A DNA stretch of 64,000 nucleotides from Nepenthes gracilis (GCA_033239525.1 BSYO01000016.1:5839045-5903044), one strand, 5' to 3'; counted from the first letter of the stretch, positions 47,457 to 59,257 are shown. Made by a program: numbers and translations. Notes: generated by a model not told the origin, from the sequence alone.

Positions 47457-49689
47457 CCATCGTAAAGTTCTAAGGCATGCCAGAAAACCTATCCGGACTG
47501 TACTCAATCCTGGGTCCTAAATAACAGTAACGGAAATAATCTTTTTATTGAAAACCTTCTTTCATAATCTGAGTTTCATAATTTACTTTCAGCTAACTTC
47601 AAAACGTAACGGTAACATCTAAAAACTCCTTCAGTTTTACTTCAACAGTGCATAGAAATCTATCGGTATAAGTTTGTACAAATTTTCAAAAAAAAAATTA
47701 TACCGGGAGCTTCATTTCAATGTCAATTAACTTTTAAATAACAGGAGCTACGGTCAAAAATCATCAAAACCCCTTCATTTTCGTACCTAGGGCTTCGCCA
47801 AAACTTTCGGACTCAAATCAATTACTAAACGTGTGTTTATTCATGAAATTAATACCATAAATCCATACACATACATTAAGCCATGCAATTCAACCAAAAT
47901 TCCCAATACTTTCGAGCTAGGGTTTCATCATAAACTTCCGAGACAAAATTGAATACAATTTACATGCTTATTCACGAAATTGAAGCCAAAACTTGCAATA
48001 AATATGGGTAAACACAAAATCTAACCGAACAATCGAAGAAAACATGCTTCATTTACTTTAAACATGCATCAACATCATTTTAGAGCATTTTTATCAACTT
48101 TAAAGTAAGATGAAACAGTAAAAACGAAAAACAACGTCCGAAGTACACTTGCTTGGCCCGATCTACCATTATTTTTACCGGGAGTGGATTGGGACAAGTG
48201 ATTTCCCCTTCTCCTCTTCGTGCTTACTATCGTACCTCAACTTCCTCTCTCTCCGGAAGGAACAGATTAATTGAAGAGCTTCCGAATGCGAATTCCTTCG
48301 AAATTGGGCATGCCGAAACTTTTAAATTGAACAATTGAATATACACAAATACATATCACTTAATCGGCATTTAAACATGGAAACACTACACAAAATATCG
48401 TCCAAAATTCTCGGGTGAACAGTACCCGTGAACAATATACGTGAATAGTGACATATACACAAATTGATTAATTCTCAAAATTTCGGACAACCAACAGGTA
48501 ATTTATCAAACCCAAGGCATGGGTAACTATAATCCCAAGCCAATTTATACATTTAACTCCAAATAGAAGCTCAAACGGTGTCCAGGCGCGGGTTAAGGGC
48601 TTCACGAACAAATTTCCATTAAATTCCACAATTTCGGATATCCAATCGGTAAATCAACTTCCCCATGTCATGTATAATCATAATCTAGTCCCAAATAAAT
48701 CAAAAGCCCCAAAAATCGAAGCCCGAAACCACCCGGGCGTAGGGTTAGGGTTTCACGAACGGAATTTCACATAATTCTGCCAAATCAGGTACCTAACCGA
48801 TGAATTAACTTATGGGGGATATGGGTAATCATATTCTAATCCTAATTCATGCAAAAGCCCCAAAAATCAAAGGTCGGAATCCACCTGATCGCGCATGAAT
48901 AGTACACGCGCGTGGGTGAGGGTTTTTAGATGCGCATAACGGTACGTAAACAATGAATCAGATGATGATTTTCACATATCTATATAATTAGATTATGGGC
49001 ATCACAATGATATACATAAGGTCGGGTATCGGGACAAAATACCCGAAGGAAATCGGATGAAAATCAACAGAAACGGAAGAAAAATTGTATAGATGTACTT
49101 GTCGCGACGTGCTCTACGATTTCTCTAACTAGCTTGAAGCCGGATTCGGACTCCACGGCCTCGATCTCCTCCTTTCTCTCTCTTTTTCGTCACCCTCTCT
49201 CTGTCTAAAAGGGTTTGGTTGATGGGAAAATGAAAATCGTGAAACAGGACGGAGCGTGCGGCGAGTGTGGATTTACTGCCCAGGCCGGCTGGAGCGCCCG
49301 GCGAGCGCGCGATGAGCACAGCCAAATCCGGATTCTGTGCTCTCCGTGGGCTCTAGCCCAACGAGGGCGCGGGTCAGGCTTGCAGCAAGCCTACTTCGCA
49401 TTTTTACCGTTCGGGACCCGTTTTGACCTTTCTAACCCAATCTTTCACATCCTTGGACCTTATTTTTGATTATATAACCTTAATAAGTCATATTTATCAC
49501 AATTTAAAACCCAAAATCTTGTCTACGAATTAACATTTCACAGCTTACAATTTCGGTTCCCAATTTACCATTTTCGGTTCTTTGAACTTTTCAATCCGAT
49601 TCTTTCCATACCTTTTGACCACAATTCACCTATTTTAACTTAATTACCTCCCAATTATTATATTCTGAAACTCGGGTTGTCACAAGAAT

Positions 49690-49717
49690 CTTTCCTCCTG
49701 ACCATAACGCCCCGAGG
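49690..49717 (-). mobile_element. Solo LTR E1, middle segment
   Basis: CTTTCCTCCTGACCATAACG up to the L1-like insertion. Matches 47379-47410 of E2 (CTTTCCTCTTGACCGTAACG). Bases 49704-49717 double as the target duplication of L5. Confidence 0.8.
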
Positions 49718-49824
49718 GATGTACGTGCTGACTTTTAGAGAGAGAAACTCTCTCTTCTCTCCTGAAATTCAAATTCGAATTTCCTTCTGACGTTCGTTCG
49801 ATTCCAGCGGCTCTGACGCCGGCC

Positions 49825-52137
49825 ATGGCCGGACCTCTGGGGGCTCCCCACGGTCCGTCCTCGGACCTCAATTCCCATGGTCCTCATGTTCCTTCTTTTC
49901 CTCTTCAGTCAGTGAAGGACCAGACTGGCTCGTGCGTTTTTCCGCCTCTTCGTGCTTCCTCTCTCGCCACTCCAAACGGCCCTGACGCCAGATTTTAACG
50001 CCAGTTGAAGGGCTTGGATGCTGACCTTTGTATTCCTCCGGCGTCGATTTCCCCTTCCTGCTTCCCCTCGGAGGGTTCTGATGTTCTCTGCTGTGGCTCG
50101 CCTCGATCAGGAGCTAAGGTCATCCGCTCTCCTGTGTCGCCTGCGAAGACGAATTCGGTCAAGGTACCTTCTAATACCGTCATAAAGTCTGCAACTGTAA
50201 ATGGTAACACAAAATCCTGGGCTCAAGTTGCTTTGGATAAAGGCTTCCGTTCATTTGCCTCCCTTAAATATTTTCCTCCTCGTGCTTGGGTCGACTTTGA
50301 TAGCCCGCTTTCACCTCCTGATGAGGTTGTGAAGCAGTGCTCTGATTTCTGGGGCGCCACTTTGGTCGGCTTCTTCCCTGAAAATCATCCACACTTATCG
50401 GCGGTCATTTCCATCGCATGGAGGGTTTGGGCGCGATTTGGATTGCGTCACATAGCTGTCAATGAAAAAGGATTTTACTTCTTTCAATTTGACTCTGTGT
50501 CTCAAATGGAGGATTGTTTGGCTCGCGGCCCCTGGGCCTTCAAGAAATCCCCTATTATCCTCACGAAATGGTTTCCGGGTTTGTCTCTAGATCAGGAATC
50601 TCTCTCGTCGTTCCCTGTCTGGATCTCGTTGACAAATGTACCAATTGAATATTGGACTCCATTGGGATTAAGTTGGATCGCTAGTAGGATTGGCAAACCA
50701 ATCCTGTGTGATCCCCATACTGCCAAGATGGATCGGGTCCATGTGGCCAGAATTTGTGTTGAGATGAAAAAGGGTGATCCTCAACCAGATAAAATCAAGA
50801 TTATGTCGGGTGCTGCTACCTCCTCCAAGCTGATGGAAGTTGATGTTGCCTATCACTCTGTTCCAAGCAGATTAAAGAAACGTTCAGCTCTGCCTAAGGC
50901 CCCGGTTCCTGCTGCTGAGGTGGGTGGGTGTATGTCCATAAAATCCATCCATGTTCAGGGTTTATCTGAAGTTTGTGTTGAATCTGCATCTTCTGATGCG
51001 GGGACCTCTGTTAGGAAGGTTGACTCCCCTTCTGTTAGTGATGTGTGTGCTTTGTATCAGCAGACGTGTTGTCCTGCCTCTGATGATTGCTCAGCTCGTG
51101 GGATGGTAACTTCGATGCAGGCCCAACTTATTGATTCGAGTCCTATTCAGACAACCAATGCTGCGTGCTCCTCTGATCACCCTGGGTCCATGAATGGGAC
51201 TCATTCTGGGTCCATGAATGATGAGCTTGCTAATGTTGCCACTAACATTGATCACCCTGCGTTGGATGTGGGTTCTCAGGTTGTGGATGATCATGCTGCC
51301 GACTCTCCTCATCGGCCAATAACAAACTTGGTATGCGTCCCAATTGAGGCTGGTTCTATGGGGGCGCTCCAGGCTTCTACTGCTGGATTGGTTGCTGTTT
51401 CGAATCATCAGCACCAGGTTGATGGGTCAAATGGAGTAGCTAATTCAGATGAGTCTGGCCCAATTCTTAGAGTCGATGACTCTACTCCGGAGTCTATCGT
51501 GCGGATCACCCGCAAGTACTCCCTGGTTGACGTTGTAGATGGTTTATTGATCAAGGCTCCATCTGATTTTCATGATGTCAGCTCGAGCCCCTTGTCTGGC
51601 TGCTCGGTTGTGGGCCTTGAGGCTTCGGTGGTTGGAGCAGTGCAGCCCTGTGTCTTGGAGCGTGGATTGGTCCAGGCTATGCCCATATCCCCTTCCAAAC
51701 AGGAGATTTGTAACCTAGTGCCCATTAGCCAGGTTGGAGAGCCTCCTGAAAGGGATTTGGCTCGTGTGATTTGCCTAACTCCTGGGGGTGATGATTCTAC
51801 ACCGGAGTCTATTGCGCGGGTCATTCGTAAATACTCCCATGCTGCTTCTTCTTCCGGAATACGGCTTAATGATCCATCCGTTGATGGATTTGTGGATCCA
51901 GCTGAACTTGATCATCGATCTAAACCATGTCCGGTCCCTGTTACTGGTTGCTCGGAAGTGAATTCTGAGACATTAGTGGCTGTTACTATGGAATCTGGAT
52001 GTAGACTTGGTCCTACTAAGTCCTGTGCGAATCCTGTTGCTGGTGATGCGGATTATGTTTATGACGATCTCCAACGTTATGCGGATGAGCAATTCGCTAG
52101 GCAGGCTATAAATGGGTGGGAACGAGTGGCTGCTTAA
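49825..52137 (+). pseudogene. L1-type ORF1 protein with DUF4283-like domain
   Basis: Nucleic-acid-binding ORF1 protein of a plant L1-type element. ATG at 49825 opens a frame interrupted only by TAA at 49996-49998; after it the frame is open for about 710 codons to 52137. A DUF4283-like domain occupies about 220 residues (SWAQVALDKGF to MKKGDPQPDKIKI), with the usual GFYFFQFDSVSQMEDCLARG and WISLTNVPIEYW blocks. The zinc knuckle that normally follows is missing: YHSVPSR runs directly into LKKRS. The C-terminal 450 residues are Ser/Val/Asp-rich with a repeated block DDSTPESI-R-I-RKYS (near 51476 and 51790). The DUF4283 assignment is by recall of the family pattern. One stop in 770 codons suggests a fairly young insertion. 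Confidence 0.83.
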
Positions 52138-53522
52138 CGCCGGCGGCGTAAATCCGCCTCCAAGAAAGTCCGGCGACCTCATTCCTGATAATTCTGCAGT
52201 AGGTGCAGTTCCTGGTTTTCTTCGGTCTGTGCTGGCTGGTCGTTTTAGGTAGCTGTTCCCTCTGAACTGCCATCTACAGGGTGGCTCTCGTGCTGAGCCG
52301 ATTGGCATTAAGGGCCCATCTGTTTGTGGATTCTGTGGACTGGATGCTGAATGATGATGTCTTCGGCTGCTTGCTGCCCCTGAAGGCCTTATCAATGCGC
52401 TGATCCAATGCTGCTTCTGAATTGGCGCTTTGTGGCTTTGGGGATCTACTGGCCCGTGATGCAATCCAGTGCTGGCCTTGTCTGACTGGGCTGTGGACCA
52501 CGTCTGCTCATTTTTTGCTGGTCATGTGGCTACTTGCTAGAGGCCACGAGGCTGCAGCGTGTTTTGCGAAAGTGCGATCTTCTTTGGATTCTCGGCTTCT
52601 TTATCTTTGCCCGGGCTTGTGGTGAGTCGGTTCCAGTCTACTGGGCCTTGTTGCTCCTCTGCTGTGAAGAGCAGCTTCTGATGTAGGAGCATCTTTCACT
52701 TCGCTCTTGATGTGAGTTGCTGTCCATACTGATCTGCTGCTGGGTCCCAGCGTTGCATTGCTTGGTTGCTGTATCCTTGTCTGCTGCTGTAGGCCCATGG
52801 TTGGCTTGAAGCTCCCTTGGACAGAATTACGGATGATGGTGGAGACACGTTTCTTCTGTTGCCAACTTCAGTATTGGTTTTATATTGTGTGCTGAGGCAG
52901 GAGTAGTTGCAATGTTTGGTACTGCCTTGGAATGCTGTGATGAGCATCTGAGCTTTTTTCTGCTGCTGCTGGTGCCTGCTGATGATTTGCCAAGCTGATG
53001 TTTTCAGTTGCATGCTAGATATCCTGATCCCAATTTGATTCGGATGAATGGATGTTGGACGCCAGTTTGATAATGAGGCTGGCTGTTGAAGGAGGAATGG
53101 CTGAGATTCCAGGTCCTTGCTCATGCTGATCTGGTGGGTACCCCTGGAGAATGCGACTACTGCTGATGTTTTGCTGGCGCTGTAATGGTGTTGCGTGCTG
53201 CTGCGTGGTGCTGATTTTTCTTGCTGCTGATGCTTTGATGATATACATGTGGGCAAGTGCTCTGATGCTTCTGATGCATGGGCAGTTTAATGGGCTCCTT
53301 TCCTCTGCTGATTATGGAATGCCAGTTTGTCCAGCGCCGAAGCTGGATCCGGTTGCACTGCAAGTGAACTGGTGTTGCTTGCGTGTGTCTGCCAGTATTA
53401 TGTGTCTGCTTTTGTGTAATGTCCGATTACATATGTTATTTTTTTTGTTAAATGCTGTCCTCTTAGAGGCTATTTTGGTATTATTTGTTGTACCGTTTGC
53501 TCGGGGAATGTCCTAACTTTTT

Positions 53523-53562
53523 ATGTTTTACTTCCAAGTCGAAATACTTGGAGATAAAATAT
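53523..53562 (+). other. 3' hairpin of L5
   Basis: ATGTTTTACTTCCAAGT pairs with ACTTGGAGATAAAATAT around a 6-base loop, mostly Watson-Crick with two or three wobble or mismatched pairs. It lies about 40 bp before TACTTACC. Confidence 0.7.
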
Positions 53563-53621
53563 AGATTTTATAATTTTTTCTCCCTATAATCTAAAATACT
53601 TACCAAATAAAATAAAATAAA

Positions 53622-54660
53622 ATAACGCCCCGAGGAAGGGCGGTTCACGTATAACTCCATAAATAGAGTTATCCTCGATTACCACCGTAACGTTTTAAGG
53701 CATGTCGGAGAACCTAACTTGACTGTATATCAATCTTGGGTCCTAAATAACGGTATGAGAAATATTTTTCCTTCTTATTTCATAACTAAAAACCCCTTTT
53801 TAGTTTTAAAAGTCAATCAGAGTTTCATAATTACCCTTCAGTCAACTTCAGAATGTTCAAAAATAGTTTATAACCCTTAAGATTTATCTCAGAATATACA
53901 GAGACAGCAAGAAACCATTCAAAATTGGTTCAGAATATACAATAACGGTCTAAAAATCCTTCAATTTCACTTCAAAAGTGCATGTCAATTTATCAGTATA
54001 ACTTCGTGTAAAATTTTCAGAAACAAATTATACCAGGAGCTTTATTTCAATGCCAATTAACTTTTATATAACAGAAGCTACGGTTAAAAATCATTAAAAC
54101 CCCTTCATTTTTGTGCCTAGGTTTTCGTCAAAACTTTCAAACGATAAACGGACACTTAACACATGCATTTTTATGAAATTGAAGTCAGATATTGCGGTAT
54201 ATATGTATAAACATGAAATCTGTCTGATTAATTTATAGATATATATTTTATTTACAGTAAACATGTAGAACCATATATTTAAAGTATAAATACCATTTTT
54301 TGAGTAAAGAAAAGCAGTAATAACGGAAAATAACGTCCGAGGTACACTTGTCTGAGCTCGATTTACAGCTACTGTGATTCGAATCGGGACTGAACGGTAG
54401 ATTTTTTCCCTTTTTTCTCTTCTCTCTCCTTCCCTTTCTCCTCCTTCGCTGCTGTGTCGTGGCTGCTGAGAGAAATGAACCCAAATTCCTAATTATCCCC
54501 CTTTAAAACACGAGAGAAAGGGGTCACATGACTGGGCCTGTGATCGGTGCTTGAGCGCCGAGTAGGCGCTCAGTACAAATCCTGGGTCGCGCTCGAGCGC
54601 GAACTGGGCGCTCTTAGAGTTGATTAGGAATTATCATATTTTCGGGATCTAGATCTCACA
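53622..54660 (-). mobile_element. Solo LTR E1, last segment
   Basis: Starts with the target duplication of L5 and continues AAGGGCGGTTCACGTATAAC as in E2 at 47411. It has an arm TATCCTCGATTA at 53670-53681, a CGTCCGAGGTACACTTGTCT block near 54331, GCGCTCGAGCGCG palindromes near 54590 and ends CTAGATCTCACA at 54660. Confidence 0.8.
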
Positions 54661-54665
54661 CTATC

Positions 54666-55700
54666 GTCATTCATATATCTGAGTATGACTTGTCCCCAAT
54701 CCTGGTAGGGTTTTTGTATTTATAGCTTAAACTCAAGTCAATTTGTCAACCCAAAACTATCACATGTAGTGGGAGGCATTATACTACATTGAATGCTAGT
54801 TGTTACCAAAGTTGTATAACTACTACTTGTGTTGATTTATAGGCCCATTACGACAAGATGATGTTTTCCTTTAACATGTATTAGTCGAACTTAGAATATA
54901 TATTTTTTTTTTACGTTGTCAGCATGGCATGTACTATAAAACTCGGGGTTGTCCTAGCTTATGTGTTCTTAAGTCAACGGTCATATATAACCTCAATTTA
55001 GAATATATCTTTTTGTAAATTTTTTCATCTTAATATACACATTACTTACCTAAAAAAAAAGCTACTTGTGTTGATTCAGTAACCATCCAATCTTTAATAT
55101 CCAGTGTTTGTTAGGCTGTTATAGCTCATCCACATGTGATTGTTTTCCCTTAGTTAATTATAACTATTCGCCGGATTTACTACTTTATTTATTATTTTAT
55201 CTAACCGATAATTATTTCAATTTTACACATTCCTTATCATTCAGTTGTCCAGTCAATTGGCTTAGACCTTAGGGCTCATATATGGATTGCTATCGTTCGG
55301 ATCCTGCTTTCGGATTGGGTCGAGTCAAGGCGGTCATGCCTGGATCACACCCAACACCACCCTCATAACTAGAACCTAGCGCCCACTTCATTCAATCTAC
55401 TTCACGTTGGTCTTCACATAAGTGTCACTCGGACTCAGAGGTAATTCTTTCCCTAGTCCTATAAATTTTTCTCAGAGGGTCCCTTTTACCGCACAAAATC
55501 TTAAAGTTGTTATAGTATTTATTATCTAACCCTTGAATCGTCCTAATTATTGGGAGCATTGACTAATTGCACAACTCAAGAGACTCCCTAGGAAAATATA
55601 TCCGGCCCTGCAACCTTTTGTTTGTGTTATGGTATGTAAGATTATATTTGCTCAACTCAGAATGTGCTCCTTACCCAACTAATATCTTTCGGGTCAAACC
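54666..55700 (-). mobile_element. LTR remnant, probably the Tat/Ogre-type LTR, right part
   Basis: The complement reads GCTATAAATACAAAAACCCT near 54705-54725, a TATA box followed by an AAACCCT-type start often seen in this LTR class, and GGGTGTGATCCAGGCATGAC near 55340. An L1-like insertion (54842-55063) lies inside. The right boundary is not visible; the link to 44929-45231 is inferred from E1 separating them. Confidence 0.4.
54842..55063 (+). mobile_element. Short 3'-end retroinsertion (copy L6)
   Basis: CTACTTGTGTTGATT before it (54831-54845, overlapping the edge) and again at 55065-55079, 15 bp. It ends ACATTACTTACCT plus an A9 tail. The 220 bp share the TTACTTACC end with L1-L5 but not the clear hairpin. 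Confidence 0.72.
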
Positions 55701-55802
55701 TAGTTTCAACTCAGAAGGTGCTAAATGTTGAAAAAAATAAAAACCTCTCTAGCCATGGTGACTTGATATGGGATGTAGGGCCCTCACTGGAGGGAAATGA
55801 TT

Positions 55803-55826
55803 GGAACTTTTGTTTTTGGTAAGTAG
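55803..55826 (-). mobile_element. 24-bp micro-insertion, antisense 3' end
   Basis: GAAATGATT at 55794-55802 and again at 55827-55835 flanks a segment whose complement begins CTACTTACCAAAAACAAAAG, the family 3' end with a tail. The 9-bp duplication is short, so less sure than the other two. Confidence 0.5.
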
Positions 55827-56772
55827 AAATGATTATAGTAAGTGGCGGAAACTTAAACTAGTCCTGGGCGCTAGTTGGGAGAATCGAGTGTTTAAAAAAT
55901 TTCTTTTCAAGATAGACAATAAGGATCTCTCGATCAGAAATTTGATGCCCTTTCCTTCTTTGATGTTCCTCCATATCTTAGAGAGGAGTTCTTGTCTTTT
56001 AGAATTGTACTAGCAATAATAATCAGTCGCTTCATTCATTTATAATATAAAAGCCAAAAATATGCTTAATCTCTTCCCTATATAATAGGTATTTACATAA
56101 GATGCACAAAATCATGCGCATTCACAACTCATATCACATGAAAACGCCACACAAAATAAAAAGATAATACAAAAAATAACACCAACCCATAGAAGATCAG
56201 ATCATCACTTCAATCATTCTTAATTTAAATAATAATAATAATAATATTTTATATATTCTTTTCTATTTGATAGTGATTTACATAGAATACACAGCATCAT
56301 ACATGTTCTCAACTCAAATACAAGGCCAGGGGAGACAGCAAAGTAGAAGGAAATACACTTCATAAAATGCAATAATACCACAAGCAAATATATATATGAA
56401 AGAAAAACAATATCAGCATATCAAAGGTGATAACAGCGCTTTATTCATCCTGACTCTAGTGTAGATATTTTTATTGTTTGTTGATACATATCTAGAAAAA
56501 GGATGCAACTCAAATCCTTTAATAACTTGCATTGGAGTGTGGTCTGAATTCTTGAGCTGATATTTGGTATACCACAACAAAAATAAGAAGTAAAAAAGAC
56601 CCCAAGAAGTTTATCTTAGGAGACTCATCTAACATTTAAGCCAATAATTTATTTAAATAATAGATAGAATAAATATAATGTTTTAACATCATAAATTACG
56701 AGGAGAGAATTTATTAAATTTAATGTGTTGAGCATAGAGATCAAGACTTATTCAGACAATGTAATCCTTTTA

Positions 56773-56794
56773 AGAAAAATTACTTACCGAAAAA
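56773..56794 (+). mobile_element. 22-bp micro-insertion of the L1-like 3' end
   Basis: AATCCTTTTA at 56763-56772 and 56795-56804 flanks AGAAAAATTACTTACCGAAA plus AA: only the last bases and tail of the family. Confidence 0.62.
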
Positions 56795-57239
56795 AATCCT
56801 TTTAGGGAGAATTTGGAGGTCCTTTAATGGAGGACTAGCTCCATGCCCTATCATCACATAAATCTATACATGTTTTTAATTTGAGATCAATAGGTTAAAA
56901 GGTGAACTGTACGAGGAACTCACGTGGTTGGGTACCAATTGCATGGGACTTGAACCTAATCGATTAGCCTGGACCACCAATTTGATCAAAGTGGTTCAGT
57001 GGTCTGGATGTCCGGTCTTTGATTGTTTTTCTTGGGCCTTTGGGTCTAATCTCAGACTTTGAGTCATGGGGCTAATCCTCTGGGCCTTTCCTCTTTAGTA
57101 AGCCTAACCTTTGAGGAAAAAATTGAGGCTCTATGGCTACTAGTGTGAATTATTCAAACTTGCTTATATATTAAGACTCGGCCTTATTTTGTGTCTAAAT
57201 TGATCGGTTGTTAATTTGTATAAAAGTCAAGATAAGGTG

Positions 57240-58560
57240 TTTATAACCCTCCACTAGTACATAGCCAAGGCTTGGGCCTAAGATGCTCGGTGTCTAGACA
57301 AGGAATAGGCACTCAGCTTCTTGACGAGGCATGAGTACCTAGGCTTTTGCCTGTGATTGAGCCCTTGTTGGGGCATAGATGCTTGAATATTGGCTAGGGC
57401 ACACAATGTCTGGGCTATTCACGGGACACAAGCACTCGTGCTTTGGCTGAGGCATCAATGGATGACTCCTGATCAGGGCTTCAATCACTCGAGCTTTACT
57501 ACAGTATAGGCACCCATCTCTCGGATGGGTAACCCCTCGCTTGGGCTGCTGGTTGGAGCCCCCGACACTTTGCAAGTTGGTCTATATATGGGGATTTGCC
57601 CCTTTTCCATTTTTTATTTTAGAGTAACGTTTAGCCAAGTATTAGCCTCTTCCATTCCACTAAAGGTGGACCAATTTATCAATAGATCATCCCTTATTTT
57701 TTTAGATGACTTAATTATGTTGCTTCAGAGATATGGTATCTTAAGTGACTATAAAAGGGCATCCACTCCCTCCATCCTGGTGCATTAGCGTATAAGAGGC
57801 ATCCCTTAAGGCCGACGTGTGCTTCCACTTAGTCATGTTGTCAATGGTTTGAGAGCCAGACTTTCTCCCTTTTCAGCAGACATGATTTGTCATGCCTTTT
57901 TCAGGTGGTCCTACTTCTCTTTTTACATGACAAGTTTGACCTTGGCCTTCCTAGGCATTTCAATACAAGTGACTCAGTTGAGGGGCATTGGTCCGGGCAC
58001 CAAGGACTTGGGCAATTTGTTCTAGTCATCTTGGTTTGAGTGCCAAGGTCTTTGTGTCTTGGTCGCATCTGAGTCTGGGCACCATGGTTGAGATGCCTCG
58101 GTTTGGAACTATTTTGATATAGGTGGGGCCTCAGTAAATACTCCTAGCACTTCGGCCATTAGGCATTTGGGCTTCCCTTGGAGTACTGTGGCCGATCAGG
58201 ATGCCTTGATCAAGATGCCTCAGTTGGGGCCCCATAGAATGTCAAGAGAGAGTAGGCAGGACCTTTGGCTGAGGTGATGCCACCGCGGTTTGGGCACCTT
58301 GGTCTAGGTGCTTTGACTTGGGCTCTCAGCTTGATTTATTGACTTCTAGGGTAATCCAGCCGATGCACTGACATGGTGTTGCCCAACATAGGGTCGTGCC
58401 AGCCCAAATGTGGCTGAGTTGCTCGCCAAGTCCCTAACATGGTGCCATTTTTTCGTTTTTGGTGTTGCCTAGCCTAGTGCCATCCGACGTGCGGCTAGCT
58501 CGAGCTAGCTATGGTGCCCGCCTGCTCTCCTTGCTACCTCTCAGCTTGGAGCTTCCTAAC
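57240..58560. repeat. Diverged GGCAC/GCCTTGG minisatellite
   Basis: Imperfect units of about 26-30 bp. In the left part the pattern is close to GGCATNAATGCTTGGGCTTT plus GGCTGA; in the right part (58040-58330) it is GGGCACCTTGGTTGAGATGC plus CTCGG. Units differ by many substitutions. No frame crosses it in a convincing way. Possibly an LTR-derived repeat. Confidence 0.55.
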
Positions 58561-58619
58561 CTATTTGTAGATGAGGCAGCCTGTCTAATTTTAATAATAG
58601 TGATTTTATAACCATTACT

Positions 58620-59083
58620 CTATGATTCACTAATATTGTGAGTTAATCTATTCATCATGTTGAAGGCGGTGGCAATAAGACCACTGGAATCGGCTGTAGA
58701 TCTTTCATATTTTCTAAGGCTATCCCAACATAACATCCAGATTAATTGATACTTTTGGTTATACTATAATTATCTACTGACCCTATATGAATGAATGACG
58801 TAACTATTTTATTGTTAAGTTTACAAGATGACTTTTTATGAATAACATATGGAGAGACTGACAGCCTTTGGATCATTCCAAGGCTAAGCCGGAGCATTGA
58901 GAATATCCTGGAGAAGCCTGTCTAAAACTTGTGATACTTCAACAACAGCCCGAGGGAGCTAGGAAACAACTTCCTCTAAATCATCCCAGTTGAAAAATTT
59001 ATCAACTCACATATGTCTTCAATGCTCATTAGGCCATTAGAAACTCTTATAGCATCCAGAATACTCACATGACTAGCACGAGA
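58620..59083 (-). pseudogene. Unrecognised decayed coding fragment, two exons
   Basis: Two stretches on the minus strand read like a protein. The first, about 58845-59083, starts after an acceptor (CTTCTTAG) and gives SHVSILDAIRVSNGLMSIED and ICELINF; it then needs a one-base frame change and continues NWDDLEEVVS, stop, LPRAVVEVSQVLDRLLQDIL and so on, with a second stop. The other, 58620-58751, after a possible acceptor (AACCAAAAG), is open for 43 codons and ends in TAG: CWDSLRKYERSTADSSGLIA and then TAFNMMNRLTHNISES. Amphipathic, Leu-rich, no motif I can name. It lies 170 bp downstream of the HAD gene on the same strand. Probably the 3' end of a dead gene or gene fragment; the function is unknown. 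Confidence 0.5.
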
Positions 59084-59257
59084 CTAAGAAGATGACAAGC
59101 ATGCTAATATCCCATAATTAAGCCAAAAAGTACGGATTCCTTTTTCGTAGCTTGATATTCAACATAGGAAATCAAATATCTACATAAAAGATGGAATCAC
59201 ATACAAGTCAAGAAAGTATGTACAACATCGTAATTGCCAATAATTGATGGTGCTAAT

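Larger units (their letters stand above)
46290..49684 (-). mobile_element. Solo LTR E2, nested in E1 (TSD AGAAT)
   Basis: TGTGACGGAACAG to GGGTTGTCACA, 3395 bp, between AGAAT at 46285-46289 and 49685-49689. Removing it rejoins E1 at the point matching 47379 of E2 itself. E2 is over 1 kb longer than E1; the extra lies partly in a TCGGTAA array and in repeated TTCGAGCTAGGGTTTCA-like stretches at 47780-48800. There is no internal domain. Confidence 0.87.
49718..53621 (+). mobile_element. ORF1-only L1-like element (copy L5)
   Basis: Flanked by ATAACGCCCCGAGG at 49704-49717 and 53622-53635 (14 bp), and ends TACTTACCAAATAAAATAAA, an A-rich tail. It has a 5' untranslated stretch of about 100 bp, one long ORF1 (49825-52137), then about 1.4 kb without a coding frame, a hairpin (53523-53562) and the tail. 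A full plant L1 would have an endonuclease-reverse transcriptase ORF2 of over 3 kb; none of its motifs is present. The 5' end looks complete, so this seems to be a non-autonomous form rather than a 5' truncation. Confidence 0.85.
55701..57239. other. AT-rich intergenic DNA with two micro-insertions
   Basis: No coding pattern, LTR or RNA gene that I can support. It holds short A/T microsatellites (AAT near 56228) and the two tiny 3'-end insertions listed separately. Direct repeats of AACTCAGAA near 55655 and 55709. Confidence 0.6.
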
